Shown: positions 63,736-64,000 of the stretch, in pieces
Numbering within the stretch: the first letter of the stretch is position 1
Layout of the letters: each line of letters starts with the position of its first letter
NCBI GenBank assembly: GCA_002077065.1
Contig: NAJO01000001.1
Location: 372,001 to 436,000, forward strand
DNA length: 64,000 bases
Direction: 5' to 3'
Source of the DNA: Cryoendolithus antarcticus
Taxonomy: Eukaryota > Ascomycota > Dothideomycetes > Cladosporiales > Cladosporiaceae
Translations under genes and position numbers: made by a program
Notes under the pieces: generated by a model
Databases searched by the model: none
What the model was told of the DNA's origin: nothing
What the model saw: only the letters and a program-made list of their open reading frames with translations

Positions 63736-64000
63736 ATGCTCTTCCCCATTCTTTTCGTAAGCTTCACGCTCACGGTACTCGCCGCTGCCTCTCCTCCCCT
63801 GTTCCGCGCAACGTCCCTCACCGGCAAAACCCTCGCTATCCTCCCCCTAGGCGATAGCATAACCTTCGGCGCTGGAGACCCTTCCGGCAACGGCTACCGC
63901 AAACAGCTCTACGACCTCCTTACCAAAGCTAACGCTAACATAACTTTCCTCGGCTCGATGATCGGCGGTGACTTCTCGCAGCCGCACCATGAAGGCCACC
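63736..64000 (+). CDS. Secreted SGNH/GDSL esterase, 5' part
   Basis: The first 88 codons of a secreted SGNH-hydrolase, cut by the window end. ATG 63736 opens a signal peptide (MLFPILFVSFTLTVLAAAS). Block I of the family follows: LPLGDSITFGAG, with the nucleophile Ser 41. Then come NGYRKQLYDLL and ITFLGSMIGGDFS, as in fungal carbohydrate esterases of the CE3-like type that remove acetyl groups from plant cell-wall polysaccharides. Substrate cannot be fixed from the fragment. An overlapping ATG at 63731 gives a different frame without signal peptide. Confidence 0.85.
   Translation, partial: MLFPILFVSFTLTVLAAASPPLFRATSLTGKTLAILPLGDSITFGAGDPSGNGYRKQLYDLLTKANANITFLGSMIGGDFSQPHHEGH

Overview
The window is nuclear DNA of a filamentous ascomycete. 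Genes are closely packed on both strands, mostly single-exon, and where introns can be placed they are short (55-179 bp, one of 306 bp) with GT...AG ends. The products are typical of Pezizomycotina: a PPxY alpha-arrestin, a FEX fluoride channel, an F-box/RCC1 protein, a DUF3431 protein and fungal thymine-salvage enzymes. A Dothideomycete is my best guess from overall protein character, which is inference. No bacterial operon, CRISPR array, rRNA gene or intact transposon was seen.

Layout: 1-18.7 kb is housekeeping: the end of a zinc alcohol dehydrogenase, COQ6, TRS31, a microbial-type PARG-like macrodomain protein, RAD5 (with a small last exon), an NDUFAF6-like protein, a large unrecognised membrane/coiled-coil protein with a three-fold repeat of 133-residue period, and SWD2. 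From 18.7 to 23.5 kb lies a gene-poor stretch with broken reading frames on both strands, ending in an open frame with a HicA-like domain. From 23.8 to 39.3 kb come an F-box/RCC1 protein, a low-complexity protein, a small spliced CxxC membrane protein, a spliced glycine-zipper protein, a Ser/Thr-rich single-pass membrane protein, a concentrative nucleoside transporter and a two-thioredoxin-domain PDI. From 40.1 to 47.4 kb is a local array of about six related F-box-like (2EXR-like) modules, nearly all damaged. From 48.3 to 64 kb come a PQ-loop protein, a PPPDE-PUL protein, another F-box-like gene, isoorotate decarboxylase and thymine-7-hydroxylase sharing a promoter, an alpha-arrestin, a DUF3431 protein, FEX, uracil phosphoribosyltransferase and the start of a secreted SGNH esterase.

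The clearest functional theme is pyrimidine salvage. The nucleoside transporter (35.8 kb), thymine-7-hydroxylase and isoorotate decarboxylase (52.8-55.4 kb) and FUR1 (62.3 kb) could together take in pyrimidine nucleosides, convert thymine to uracil and convert uracil to UMP. The hydroxylase/decarboxylase pair is divergent over 355 bp that contains an inverted pair of GATA-factor sites. The transporter and FUR1 are separated from this pair by unrelated genes, so a true cluster is not proven.

Most novel-looking items: the eukaryotic HicA-like domain, the decaying tandem F-box-like array, the 133-residue-period membrane protein, and small spliced genes that single-frame ORF calling would miss. 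Splice sites, starts and family calls were read by eye.
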